From the NCBI GenBank assembly GCA_964444375.1, contig CAYUGX010000030.1:1-23606 (forward strand): a DNA stretch of 23,606 bases, written 5' to 3'. Below the pieces are notes generated by a model. The model saw only the letters and a list, made by a program, of their open reading frames with translations. It was not told the origin of the DNA and searched no databases. This DNA is from JABHCC01 sp964444375 (GTDB lineage Bacteria; Bacteroidota; Bacteroidia; Bacteroidales; UBA12481). This document shows, one piece after another, positions 1 through 7,545 of this stretch. The first letter of the stretch is position 1. Each line of letters opens with the position of its first letter. Position numbers and translations under genes: made by a program.

Positions 1-62
1 AGCTGGTTCAGAGCACCTGCCTTACAAGCAGGGGGTCACTGGTTCGAATCCAGTATCGCCCA
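1..62 (+). tRNA. tRNA-Val (anticodon TAC), 5' end outside window
   Basis: The window opens inside the D-arm. The anticodon stem-loop is CCTGC-CTTACAA-GCAGG at about 16-32, giving anticodon TAC, which reads GUA (valine). The T-arm is ACTGG-TTCGAAT-CCAGT at 38-54. The 3' acceptor strand ATCGCCC (55-61) is followed by discriminator A at 62. The next bases are CGA, so CCA is not encoded and must be added after transcription. The 5' acceptor half and part of the D-arm lie upstream of the window. Confidence 0.96.
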
Positions 63-74
63 CGACTGATAAAC

Positions 75-111
75 AAGCAGTTATTCATTAATTTGGGTAG
101 CTGCTTTTTTT
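75..111 (+). terminator. Probable rho-independent terminator after tRNA-Val
   Basis: AAGCAG at 75-80 pairs with CTGCTT at 101-106, and a run of seven T starts at 105. It lies 12 bases after the tRNA 3' end on the same strand. The loop is rather long (20 nt), so the hairpin is modest, but position and T-tract fit a tRNA transcript terminator. Confidence 0.6.
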
Positions 112-156
112 GTTTGTGCAAACAATTTGCACAACTTTCCGTTTCTTCGCCAGATT

Positions 157-357
157 AGACAGTCTTTGAACAATGTTACCCCAGCAGAGGTGTATTTTGG
201 CAGGGACCAGCAAATCCTTGCAAGAAGAGAAGAAATCAAGCAGCAGACTTTAATGAAAAAAAGGTTGGACTTTGAAGTACAAAAGACAGCTTTGATATGA
301 AAGAAGTATCTCTTAATTTTAGGCTAAGCGGAATCCGAACGTTGCTGAAGACAAACA
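157..357 (+). pseudogene. IS3-family transposase (orfB) 3'-end relic, copy 1
   Basis: Frame +1 from 157 reads RQSLNNVTPAEVYFGRDQ and on to a TGA at 298-300. This is the C-terminal end of the IS3-family integrase-core (rve) transposase. Only about 45 codons remain; the catalytic DDE part and the left half of the element are missing. The 57 bases after the stop are also shared with copy 2 (1292-1516), ending in CA at 356-357, which is probably the right end of the original element. Non-functional. Confidence 0.8.
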
Positions 358-625
358 ATTTAATCCCTGGCCTAGTATCATGAAAGGAGTATTGTATGGA
401 GGGGTCGAGAAACCATTCATAACAAACATTGATAGAATCAAGAAGAACCCTCCCTTGTTGCCTTGGTTGTCTGAAGGTTTTGTAGGGCACTCTCCTTCAC
501 TTTCAACATAAACTCGCCCCATCTTCTAAATCAAGGATTTAGATCAGAAATGTCAGAGTATTTTATTATCTGATGCTTATGTCGTAATTTCGAATCGACT
601 AAAACTTAAAACCAATCTTATAATC
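358..625. other. Intergenic scar between the IS relic and the lipoprotein gene
   Basis: No known gene seen. An open frame of 43 codons runs on the plus strand from ATG 380 to TAA 509-511, beginning MKGVLYGGVEKP. It has a protein-like composition but no family I recognise, and it may be a fragment of a lost gene. A loose promoter-like TAATTTCG lies at 585-592, ahead of the ATG at 626, without a convincing -33 element. Confidence 0.3.
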
Positions 626-1129
626 ATGAAGAAGCTACTAGTTATTATTGGCGTAATTGCCATTGTTTGTTCATGCCAGCAGGCAGAGACCGCTTTGACC
701 GATGAACAAAAACAGAAAATTGCTGATGTAATTAAGCAACAATTTCAGTCGTCAATGAACATGGGAGAAATGAACCAAGAAAAATTCGACCTTATGTTGA
801 GTAATATGACAGAAAAGGAAGACCAATCGTGGGTTGGAACTCCTGCATTGTGGTTGAATGAACTCTCTTTGTATCCTGATAAATCTAAAGTAAATGAGGT
901 ATGGAGACCCAAACCCGATCAATATCTCCATCAGAAGTTCTTCGTTGATGAAGACTTTGTTGCTGTGATTTCGGAGGACTGTGCGATATATATCTTTAAA
1001 GGTTCATTCGCTTATGTTGATAAGGAAGGCGAGGTTGGCAATAAAACGCCAATGTCAGGCTCGTACGTTTATGTAAAGCGCGATGGAGAATGGAAGTGGT
1101 TACATATGCATCAAAGCTGGAAGAATTAG
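626..1129 (+). CDS. Small lipoprotein with NTF2-like (SnoaL/DUF4440-type) domain
   Basis: The 167-residue protein starts with a short lipoprotein signal (MKKLLVIIGVIAIVCSC), with Cys17 as the probable lipidated residue; the Cys at -2 makes the lipobox slightly atypical. Residues 25-85 are helical and Gln/Met/Lys-rich. The C-terminal half has the mixed beta pattern of NTF2-like proteins, ending in SGSYVYVKRDGEWKWLHMH, which resembles the last strands of SnoaL/DUF4440 domains. No catalytic residues can be assigned; such domains often bind small ligands. It is a lone gene in a scarred region between two relics of the same insertion sequence, so it may have come with the element or simply be bracketed by it. 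The ATG at 626 is chosen because the signal peptide begins there. The fold is an inference from the C-terminal motif. Confidence 0.8.
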   Translation: MKKLLVIIGVIAIVCSCQQAETALTDEQKQKIADVIKQQFQSSMNMGEMNQEKFDLMLSNMTEKEDQSWVGTPALWLNELSLYPDKSKVNEVWRPKPDQYLHQKFFVDEDFVAVISEDCAIYIFKGSFAYVDKEGEVGNKTPMSGSYVYVKRDGEWKWLHMHQSWKN

Positions 1130-1158
1130 GCTGTTGCTTCTGTCCGTTATGTCAAAGA

Positions 1159-1249
1159 CTAACCCTTCCCAGATTTAAGCCACTCTAATTCTTTCTGGAC
1201 TCATAGTGCTCTGAGCAGGAGAAAGTGCCTGATTTCTCGGAAGGGTAAG
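1159..1249. repeat. 91-bp imperfect inverted repeat (MITE-like or IS-end remnant)
   Basis: The left arm, starting CTAACCCTTCCCAGATTTAA at 1159, and the reverse complement of the right end, starting CTTACCCTTCCGAGAAATCA, match at about 20 of the first 26 positions. The outer 11 bases differ at one position. The arms are separated by about 39 bp. No coding potential is seen. It lies between the lipoprotein stop and the second IS relic. It could be a miniature inverted-repeat element, two abutting IS ends, or a fold-back transcript terminator without a T-tract. Confidence 0.45.
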
Positions 1250-1291
1250 GCTGTATAATTTACTGACAATCTGCTGTTTATTGTTTTATGG

Positions 1292-1516
1292 GTCGACTAC
1301 AATAACCAACGATACCACGAGTCATTGAATAATGTTACACCAGTAGATGTTTATTTTGGAAGGGACCAGCAGATCCTTGCAAGAAGAGAGGAAATCAAGT
1401 AGCAAACTCTGCTCAAGAGAAGGCTGAATTTTGAAGTACAAAAGACAGCTTTCATATGAAAGAAGTATCTCTTAATTTTAAGCTAAACGGAATCTGAGTG
1501 TTGCTGACGACAACCA
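1292..1516 (+). pseudogene. IS3-family transposase (orfB) 3'-end relic, copy 2
   Basis: The frame from 1292 reads VDYNNQRYHESLNNVTPVDV, then YFGRDQQILARREEIK, and is broken by TAG at 1400-1402. It continues in frame to the ancestral TGA at 1457-1459. This is the extreme C-terminus of an IS3-family rve transposase. The sequence is clearly homologous to copy 1 (157-357), including 57 non-coding bases after the TGA that end in CA at 1515-1516. The rest of the element is gone. The in-frame stop and the missing catalytic core make it non-functional. Confidence 0.83.
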
Positions 1517-1713
1517 GTTACTATAAAGTTTGGCTATTGCCAAGTTACGACAGATTTTACGAGTACCAAAAGAACCGTGCTGCGACCATGTGATTCAATG
1601 GTTTCAAAATAAAATTGAGCGATTATAGTCGGTATTCGTGCTATTTTGTGATTTAACTACCTAATCAATTTTTGGTGGATATTTTGGTAAAAAGTGTTCG
1701 CCAGAGATTCTTA
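1517..1713. other. Intergenic, possible coding remnant
   Basis: Between the IS relic and the 3' end of the minus-strand kinase gene. A short open stretch at 1527-1628 (plus strand) reads LAIAKLRQILRVPKEPCCDH and continues about 13 residues to TAG. It has no start codon context and no family I recognise, so it is probably a decayed gene fragment. No terminator is evident for the kinase operon. Confidence 0.3.
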
Positions 1714-3471
1714 TTAATGAGTTGTTGAGTTATATGGAATAGTAAAAAAGAAAGTGGAGCCTTTATCGACTTTTGATTCCACCCACAATTTTCCTCCAAT
1801 TGCTTCAACCAATCGACGTGCGATAAATAAACCTACTCCAAGCCCCCCATGTGATCGTGAATCTGTGTCATCAGCCATTCGAAATTTGTCAAAAATAATT
1901 GACTGTTTGTTTTTAGGTATTCCTATTCCCGAATCTTTTATATAGAAAATCACCTGGTTTCTATTATGAATTTTGTAACCGTATTCAATGAAGCCTTCAT
2001 TGGTAAATTTGACCGCATTTTTAACCAGAATGAGTAGAACTCGGCTAAGTTTGGACTGATCCGTTGATAGTTTAATTCTTTTAAGGTTCTCCTCTATAAT
2101 CTGATTGACTTCAATATTTGGTTTTTTCTTGGCTTTCAATTCCTCGGAAATTCGAAGATTCAAATCAGCCATTAATTGATCGATAGCAAATGTTTCTGTT
2201 TTTACCGTGATGTCTTTACTTTCAAGCATAGAGACATTCATGATTTCCTCAATGAGACCTAACAAGTGAACACCGCTCTTATTTATAAGGTTGGAATACT
2301 TTAATGTTTCCTTTATGGTCATATCATCATCAATCAAACTGGAAAATCCAATTATAGCGTTTAATGGTGTTCTTAGTTCGTGAGACATGGTAGACAGAAA
2401 GGCTGTTTTCAAGCGATCAGACTCCTCCGCTTTGTTTTTGGCTTTAACCAGTTCATTATTAATCTTTTTGCGTTCGATTATTTCTGCTTGGGCATTTTCA
2501 TATAAGTTCGCATTTTCTATGGCAATAGCCAATTGATCAGATATTGTTTGCAAAGTGAAGACATCGATTTCTTTTAGTATTCCTAACTCAAGACTTATGA
2601 CATCCAACACTCCATATATCTTACCCTTAACTTTTATTGGAACGGCTATTTCGGATTTTGTTTTTATTTTCGAAAGTTCCTTAAAATAGCGTTTGTCTTT
2701 ACTAACATCAGGCACATGAAGGGCTTCCCCATGCTTGGCAACCCATCCACAAATACCTTCAAGTCCTATGCTTAACACCTCCTTTCCAATATACTGATTA
2801 TCAGCTTCCCGAGCAGTTGCTCTAAGTACGAGATGTTTGTCTTCAACAAGAAAAATATCGGCATCGTGAAATTTGAAAGTGTCCCTTATCATTATTACTG
2901 TCTGATTGAGTAATTCGGATAAAGAAAGTATTCCAATTGTTTTTTGACTCGTTTCTGCTAATAGCTCCAAACGCGTGGCTCTCTCCTGCAATTGAAGATT
3001 TGACTTTCGTAATTCTTCAGTTCGAGCTAAAACTTTTTCTTCAAGTTTGGTGTTTATTTGGAGCAACTGCTTCTGTAATTGACTAATCGAGAGGTGGGTA
3101 TGAATCCTCGACTGCAATTCTTCAATCTCAATTGGCTTTGTAATATAATCTACTGCACCTAGATTAAATCCATTAACCTTATCGAAGGTTTCCGCAAGAG
3201 CGCTCATGAAAATAACCGGAATATCCTTTGTTGCTTCATTTGCTTTAAGACGACGACAAGTTTCATAACCATCTAAACCTCTAGGTATCATAATATCGAG
3301 AAGGATCATGTCAGGGATCCTCTTTGTAATTAAACCTAGAAGTTGTTCCCCACTTCTAAGTGGTATGACATTAAGCTTGATATCAGATAAATACTGAACC
3401 AATAGCTTTAAATTCTGTTTGTTGTCATCAACCGCAAAAATGGTTGAATCTTTGATATCAGTAAAATTCAT
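1714..3471 (-). CDS. Soluble hybrid sensor kinase: receiver-GAF-HisKA-HATPase
   Basis: 585 residues with no signal peptide or membrane segment, so cytoplasmic. Domain order: receiver at about 10-128, with acidic pocket VDD (14-16), phospho-acceptor Asp59 (ILLDI) and Lys112 (TKP); coiled coil about 130-172; GAF about 175-320; second coiled coil 325-355; HisKA with His364 (MSHELRTPL); HATPase_c with N-box Asn485 (KNAVKF), G1 DSGIGIP (513-519) and G2 GGLGVGLF. All key residues for autophosphorylation and phosphotransfer are present. The start ATG overlaps the stop of the upstream TPR kinase gene by four bases (ATGA), implying translational coupling. The likely role is a second-tier kinase: the N-terminal receiver would accept a phosphoryl group (perhaps from the partner) and tune the kinase domain, while GAF adds a ligand or redox input. 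No DNA-binding output domain is encoded here, so the final target is unknown. The phosphorelay order is an inference. Confidence 0.93.
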   Translation of the reverse strand: MNFTDIKDSTIFAVDDNKQNLKLLVQYLSDIKLNVIPLRSGEQLLGLITKRIPDMILLDIMIPRGLDGYETCRRLKANEATKDIPVIFMSALAETFDKVNGFNLGAVDYITKPIEIEELQSRIHTHLSISQLQKQLLQINTKLEEKVLARTEELRKSNLQLQERATRLELLAETSQKTIGILSLSELLNQTVIMIRDTFKFHDADIFLVEDKHLVLRATAREADNQYIGKEVLSIGLEGICGWVAKHGEALHVPDVSKDKRYFKELSKIKTKSEIAVPIKVKGKIYGVLDVISLELGILKEIDVFTLQTISDQLAIAIENANLYENAQAEIIERKKINNELVKAKNKAEESDRLKTAFLSTMSHELRTPLNAIIGFSSLIDDDMTIKETLKYSNLINKSGVHLLGLIEEIMNVSMLESKDITVKTETFAIDQLMADLNLRISEELKAKKKPNIEVNQIIEENLKRIKLSTDQSKLSRVLLILVKNAVKFTNEGFIEYGYKIHNRNQVIFYIKDSGIGIPKNKQSIIFDKFRMADDTDSRSHGGLGVGLFIARRLVEAIGGKLWVESKVDKGSTFFFTIPYNSTTH

Positions 3472-6281
3472 TCTTTTTCATCTAATTTATCTGAAAGGAG
3501 TTTTGTGATATCATCCATTCTGTAATCTTCAGCTAATCGCCGTATATTATCAACAAAAGGCAAAAACTTTTTGTTATCATTCTCTATTATTTTCAACTGT
3601 TCCTCCAGGCCCTGGTAGTCGTATATTAAAGTTTTGTCGTATAGTTTCTTACTGGCTTCCTTCGAGGGGTAAACCAACTTTTCTTCCTGTAGCTTAGGTT
3701 TCGATACGGATGTAGGTATTTTCGCATATTCCCAATCTATTTTCAGATGTTTTGCCGTCTTCTCAAACAGCTCAACCACCTCTACCGGCTTTGGTATAAA
3801 AGCATCGGCACCTGATTTCAGTGACTCTTTCTTTTTTTTCTCCATGGCACTGGAGGATACCATAATTATTTTTAATTGATCTAAGTCCGGTAATTTCTTT
3901 ATCTCTCGAATAGCTTCCAATCCATCCATTACCGGCATTTTCAAATCCATAAATATCAGGTCCGGTTTTGTTTTAATGGCAAGGTCTACTCCGTCACGCC
4001 CATTTACAGCTTCGTGTATAGTAAATTCCAGGGGTTTGAGCAGATCAACCAGAAAAGCCCTGCTTTCTACGTTATCTTCTACTACTAAAATACTTTTCCT
4101 CTCCCCTTTGTATCCGGTGATATTAGCAGGGGCTATTATTTCAACTTCTTCTGCTTCAGATATTTCTTTCAGGCTTAAATCAAACCAGAATACACTTCCT
4201 TTGTTCAGGGCACTTTCTACCTGGATATCGCTCCCCATCAACTGCACAATCTGCCAGCTTATGGTTAATCCTAAACCTGTTCCTTCTCCTTTTCCATTAC
4301 TTTGGTTCACCTGGGTAAAAGCGGAGAAAACACCTTCCAGTTTATCTTCCGGAATTCCAATACCTGTATCTGTTACCTTAAATCTGACTTTACCGTCTTT
4401 GGTTGGGCTAACAGGAAAAACTTCAAAGGTAACACGGCCACTTTCTGTAAATTTTACAGCATTGCTTAGCAAATTTAGCAATACCTGGCTCAGTCTTTTG
4501 CGGTCGGCATGTATGTATTTTGGTAAATCGTTAGAAAACTTGTAAATAAATTGAATTCCTTTTTCCCGGGCCCGGATTTGAATAATGGACGAAATATCGT
4601 TCATGCATTGAGAAAAAGGAAAGTCTGATTCGGTAAGAACAATCTTTTTCGCTTCAATCTTTGCCAGGTCCAACAGATCGTTAATTAAACTCAACAAATG
4701 CCTTCCACTGGTTGATATGACATTTACACCCTTCTTATGAGTTTGTGCCAGATCCGGATTTCTTAAAAGTATTTGAGCATACCCAAGGATGCTGTTTAAA
4801 GGTGTGCGCAGTTCGTGGCTCATATTGGCAAGGAAAGTACTTTTGGCCTGGTTGGCCACTTCTGCTTGTTCTTTGGCTATTTGAAGTTTCTCATTTTGCT
4901 GTACTAACTGGCCTTCGGTTTGTTTTAAATCTCTATTGGTAGATTCAATTATTAGCTTTTGATTTTGTGATTTTCTATATCGATTATACCAAAACCAAAT
5001 AAACAATAATAATAATCCCAATCCGCCATAGAGTGCATACCGCTGCGTTTGTTCCTTTTCAAGACGTGCCTGCTGTTCAGCTATTTGTAAATCTGTCAGC
5101 TTTTTTGCTTCAGCTGATTTTATACTGTCTGCAGCAGCCTGTTTTTCATATTCATATTCATACTCCTGGCGGATAACTACTCTCTGGTTCTCTTCATTTA
5201 AAATGCTATCCCTTGAACTAATATACAACTCATACATTTCAAGTGCCAATTTGTGTTTGCCTGTGGCTTTGTACGTTGCATATAACGTATACGCAGCATT
5301 CCTGGTTTCTACAACAATACCTACATCCCGGGCCAAAGCTAATGCTTGAATGCTGTGAGTATAACTTCTGTTATGATTTCCTTGTTTAATATAAATATTA
5401 GCGATGTTATTTAGTGCATTAGCTATTCCTTTCTTATCTCCTATTTCTTTTCTGATATTTAAACTACGGGAATAATAATCAAGTGCGCTGGTGTGATTGC
5501 CCTGCACCTCATAAATCATCCCGATGTTGTTTACGGAACTGGCTATTCCCGCTCTATCTCCAATTGTTTCCCTAATGGTTAAACTACGGGTAAGATAGTC
5601 GATGGCGCTGGCGTAATCGCCTTGTTTCTCATAAATATCCGCGATATTGTGTAAAGAAAAGGCAATTCCCTTTTTATCCCCTATTTCTTCTATGATGGTT
5701 AAGATCCGAATATAATAGTTTATAGACATTGTGTAATCACCCTGAATCTTATAAATATTCCCGATATTGTTATAATTAACGGCAATTCCCTTTTTATTAC
5801 CAATTTCTTCCTCAATGGATAAACTGCGGGTATAATATTCAATAGCCCTGGCATAATCTCCCTGATTCTTATAAATAATCCCAAAATTACCTAAGGAATA
5901 GGCAATTCCTTTTTTATCCCCTATTTCTTCCCGGATGGTTAAACTGCGTGTATAATAATTAAGGGCGCTATCATATTTTCCTCGAATCCAAAATGACACT
6001 CCCTGTGTGTTCAAAGCACTTGCAATCTGTTTTTTAAGCCCTTTGCTTTTGGCATAATCGTATTCCAGTTGCGCAAAATAGTATGCACTATCTGGTTGGG
6101 AGAATAGGTAGCCATCCCAGGCAAATCTATGAATTGCATTTAAGCGGCTGGTGTCAGGTTGATTGGGATCGCTCCAAACGCTCCATAAGCTGTCTTGTAT
6201 TGCTTGCCTGTCAGACAGATTGATCTGTCCTGATAATGGAATGGATATACACGCGATGCAAACAAACAATATCATTTTCAT
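3468..6281 (-). CDS. TPR-repeat transmembrane hybrid histidine kinase
   Basis: 937 residues. Signal peptide 1-19 (ends ISIPLSGQ). A periplasmic TPR array spans about 60-350, with five units of exactly 40 residues carrying a GDKKGIA motif near 121, 161, 201, 241 and 281. Coiled coil 370-413; transmembrane helix about 415-433 (LYGGLGLLLLFIWFWY); coiled coil 440-480. HisKA has His489 (MSHELRTPLNS). HATPase_c has N-box around Asn603/Asn607, DTGIGIP (638-644) and GEGTGLGL (665-672). The C-terminal receiver at about 729-845 has Asp736, phospho-acceptor Asp779 (IFMDLKMP) and Lys831 (PKP). A helical tail of about 90 residues follows; it could be a degenerate phosphotransfer-like helix set but has no clear HPt histidine motif. 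The TPR array presumably senses a protein or peptide outside the inner membrane. It is the first gene of a two-gene operon with the receiver-GAF kinase. The signal is unknown. Confidence 0.94.
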   Translation of the reverse strand: MKMILFVCIACISIPLSGQINLSDRQAIQDSLWSVWSDPNQPDTSRLNAIHRFAWDGYLFSQPDSAYYFAQLEYDYAKSKGLKKQIASALNTQGVSFWIRGKYDSALNYYTRSLTIREEIGDKKGIAYSLGNFGIIYKNQGDYARAIEYYTRSLSIEEEIGNKKGIAVNYNNIGNIYKIQGDYTMSINYYIRILTIIEEIGDKKGIAFSLHNIADIYEKQGDYASAIDYLTRSLTIRETIGDRAGIASSVNNIGMIYEVQGNHTSALDYYSRSLNIRKEIGDKKGIANALNNIANIYIKQGNHNRSYTHSIQALALARDVGIVVETRNAAYTLYATYKATGKHKLALEMYELYISSRDSILNEENQRVVIRQEYEYEYEKQAAADSIKSAEAKKLTDLQIAEQQARLEKEQTQRYALYGGLGLLLLFIWFWYNRYRKSQNQKLIIESTNRDLKQTEGQLVQQNEKLQIAKEQAEVANQAKSTFLANMSHELRTPLNSILGYAQILLRNPDLAQTHKKGVNVISTSGRHLLSLINDLLDLAKIEAKKIVLTESDFPFSQCMNDISSIIQIRAREKGIQFIYKFSNDLPKYIHADRKRLSQVLLNLLSNAVKFTESGRVTFEVFPVSPTKDGKVRFKVTDTGIGIPEDKLEGVFSAFTQVNQSNGKGEGTGLGLTISWQIVQLMGSDIQVESALNKGSVFWFDLSLKEISEAEEVEIIAPANITGYKGERKSILVVEDNVESRAFLVDLLKPLEFTIHEAVNGRDGVDLAIKTKPDLIFMDLKMPVMDGLEAIREIKKLPDLDQLKIIMVSSSAMEKKKKESLKSGADAFIPKPVEVVELFEKTAKHLKIDWEYAKIPTSVSKPKLQEEKLVYPSKEASKKLYDKTLIYDYQGLEEQLKIIENDNKKFLPFVDNIRRLAEDYRMDDITKLLSDKLDEKE
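5382..5981 (-). repeat. Five tandem 120-bp units encoding TPRs
   Basis: Within the TPR kinase gene the DNA repeats with a strict 120-bp period (40 codons), each unit encoding a GD(K/R)(K/A)GIA...NNI..IY..QG(D/N) pattern. On the plus strand recurring words such as ataaat, cctattcc and ttcctttttatc(c) are visible at this spacing. Adjacent units differ by many substitutions but not by length, so they arose by duplication of whole units. This is coding repetition, not a CRISPR array. Confidence 0.85.
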
Positions 6282-6742
6282 AATAGGTGCATTATCTCAG
6301 GCATATCAATTGTTTTATCGATTTTGTAAATTACAACTTTTTGTCATATTTATCATAATTGATCCCATGTTATTGTGTTCATTATTAACTAATTTAAGAT
6401 TATTTTCGAGGCCTGTTCTCTACCAGAATAACACTGGTGAGTTATCTCCAGTGATTAACAGTCCATCATCAAAAGCAAGACAAAACAGAAGATTTGATTA
6501 AAGAAAAATACACTTTAACTATATGAGAGATCTAGTTCACCACCATTTGAATCTAAACAGTTGTTGTCTACCAACATATTCAAGATAATAATCAATTATC
6601 TGATGAGAAGTCGATTTTAGCTGCGCCTAAACTGGTGAGGTTTGATTTTCAGGGAAGGCTACAGGGGGTCATTTATGCAACAACAGAAATGAAAGATCAT
6701 TTTTTGTTGTTTAAGTACATAAATATGAATTATTTACAGATC
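6282..6742. other. 461-bp spacer upstream of the TPR kinase
   Basis: No convincing gene. It should hold the promoter of the minus-strand kinase operon, but I see no clear TTG-N19-TAnnTTTG pair near 6281. It contains a small perfect hairpin, CACTGG (6432-6437) with CCAGTG (6448-6453), and a much stronger one at 6679-6711 (listed separately). The plus-strand open frame crossing into this region is antisense to the kinase signal peptide and is not supported. Confidence 0.5.
6679..6711. other. Strong hairpin downstream of the 6743-7288 gene
   Basis: AACAACA (6679-6685) pairs perfectly with TGTTGTT (6705-6711). After one small internal irregularity, AAATGA (6687-6692) pairs with TCATTT (6697-6702) around an AAGA loop. 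It lies 32 bases beyond the stop of the minus-strand gene, where a terminator or mRNA-end stabiliser is expected. A classical T-tract is missing on both strands, so the function is uncertain. Confidence 0.5.
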
Positions 6743-7288
6743 CTAATCAGTGGCCACCATGTAATCTGATCCCAATACGATAGTTGAGAAAGCTCGAAGG
6801 AGATAAAGTTCGTCCTCCACAAGAGTCCCCTTAGTATCAAATTTGAAAGTAGCCTCAATCCAAAAGACGCCTGATTGTCCTTGGACAATTTCTCCATCAG
6901 GAATTTTAAAACTTGTCATGATAATATCCAAGGATTGTCGAGTGATTTCAATTTCGATTTTGTTGCTGAGACTGAAATGTACCTCACCAAATACTTCAAT
7001 CTCTGAATTGGCTCCAGGAGAATTCATAATAATCATTCCTGCTGTATGTGTCCCATCCGGGCATGCATCTCTTACCCATAGTTGTTTGTAAAAAAATCTC
7101 TTATTCCCTGATAGGTCTGTTTTGACTTTATGCTCACTGGTGCTAGAGGGGTGTAAAAAATTATATCCAACAGTATTAATCTCACCACAATTACCGTACG
7201 AGGTTATAGAGTCAAAATTGCATTGACAGAAAGCAAAACCGACCGAAACAGAAACTAGAATTATACGAGTGAGTCTAATTAATCTCAT
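6743..7288 (-). CDS. Small secreted or lipoprotein, unknown function
   Basis: I do not recognise the family. From the ATG at 7288 the product has 181 residues and begins MRLIRLTRIILVSVSVGFAF followed by CQCNFDS. This is an export signal with a possible lipid-attachment Cys (first or second Cys of CQC). An upstream TTG at 7309 would add seven residues, but the ATG is the better start. The mature part is beta-rich and hydrophilic, without a motif I can name; further cysteines occur at NCG and DACPDG, so a disulfide is possible. A candidate promoter sits at 7323-7352. The gene is separated from the downstream kinase operon by 461 bp and a hairpin, so it is probably its own transcript. Confidence 0.72.
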   Translation of the reverse strand: MRLIRLTRIILVSVSVGFAFCQCNFDSITSYGNCGEINTVGYNFLHPSSTSEHKVKTDLSGNKRFFYKQLWVRDACPDGTHTAGMIIMNSPGANSEIEVFGEVHFSLSNKIEIEITRQSLDIIMTSFKIPDGEIVQGQSGVFWIEATFKFDTKGTLVEDELYLLRAFSTIVLGSDYMVATD

Positions 7289-7322
7289 GAATAGCAGTTG
7301 AAGTCTCAACTAATTTACGACA

Positions 7323-7352
7323 GAAAGTTAATTCGACCAAAACACCCATCAA
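7323..7352 (-). promoter_or_regulatory. Candidate Bacteroidota promoter for the 6743-7288 gene
   Basis: On the minus strand TTG (7350-7352) is followed by exactly 19 bases and then TAACTTTC (7323-7330), a 7/8 match to the Bacteroidota -7 consensus TAnnTTTG. The predicted transcript start near 7318 gives a leader of about 30 nt to the ATG at 7288, which also favours that start over the TTG at 7309. Sequence match only. Confidence 0.42.
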
Positions 7353-7545
7353 GGTATCATTGATTTAAGGAGATTGGTCCTGTTTCGTAAATATTGCAAG
7401 GTGTCCAGAATGGATTTGAGGGGCTAATTTTGGGGAATGGTCAGACTTTCATGCAGCCGACAAACATCCAAGTACGTTGAAGACCTACAATGTGCTCATA
7501 AAAATTACATATCTTAGTATATCTTTTGTGATTGATCTCTTTTCA

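Noticed and set aside
3976..4545. 189-codon plus-strand open frame
   Set aside because: It is antisense to the HATPase and receiver part of the TPR kinase, whose motifs are intact; Ser/Leu/Pro-rich shadow composition and no known domain.
5382..5981. Regular repeats as a possible CRISPR array
   Set aside because: The period is 120 bp, entirely in frame, and encodes TPR units; there are no identical short repeats with unique spacers.
6432..6453. Six-base perfect hairpin in the kinase upstream spacer
   Set aside because: A stem this short is expected by chance in several hundred bases and has no positional support.
6163..6501. 112-codon plus-strand open frame
   Set aside because: It overlaps the kinase start and signal peptide in antisense and shows no family features.
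7477..7545. N-terminal extension of the T9SS protein from a TTG codon
   Set aside because: The export signal starts at the ATG 7546; the extension would place extra residues ahead of a complete signal peptide.
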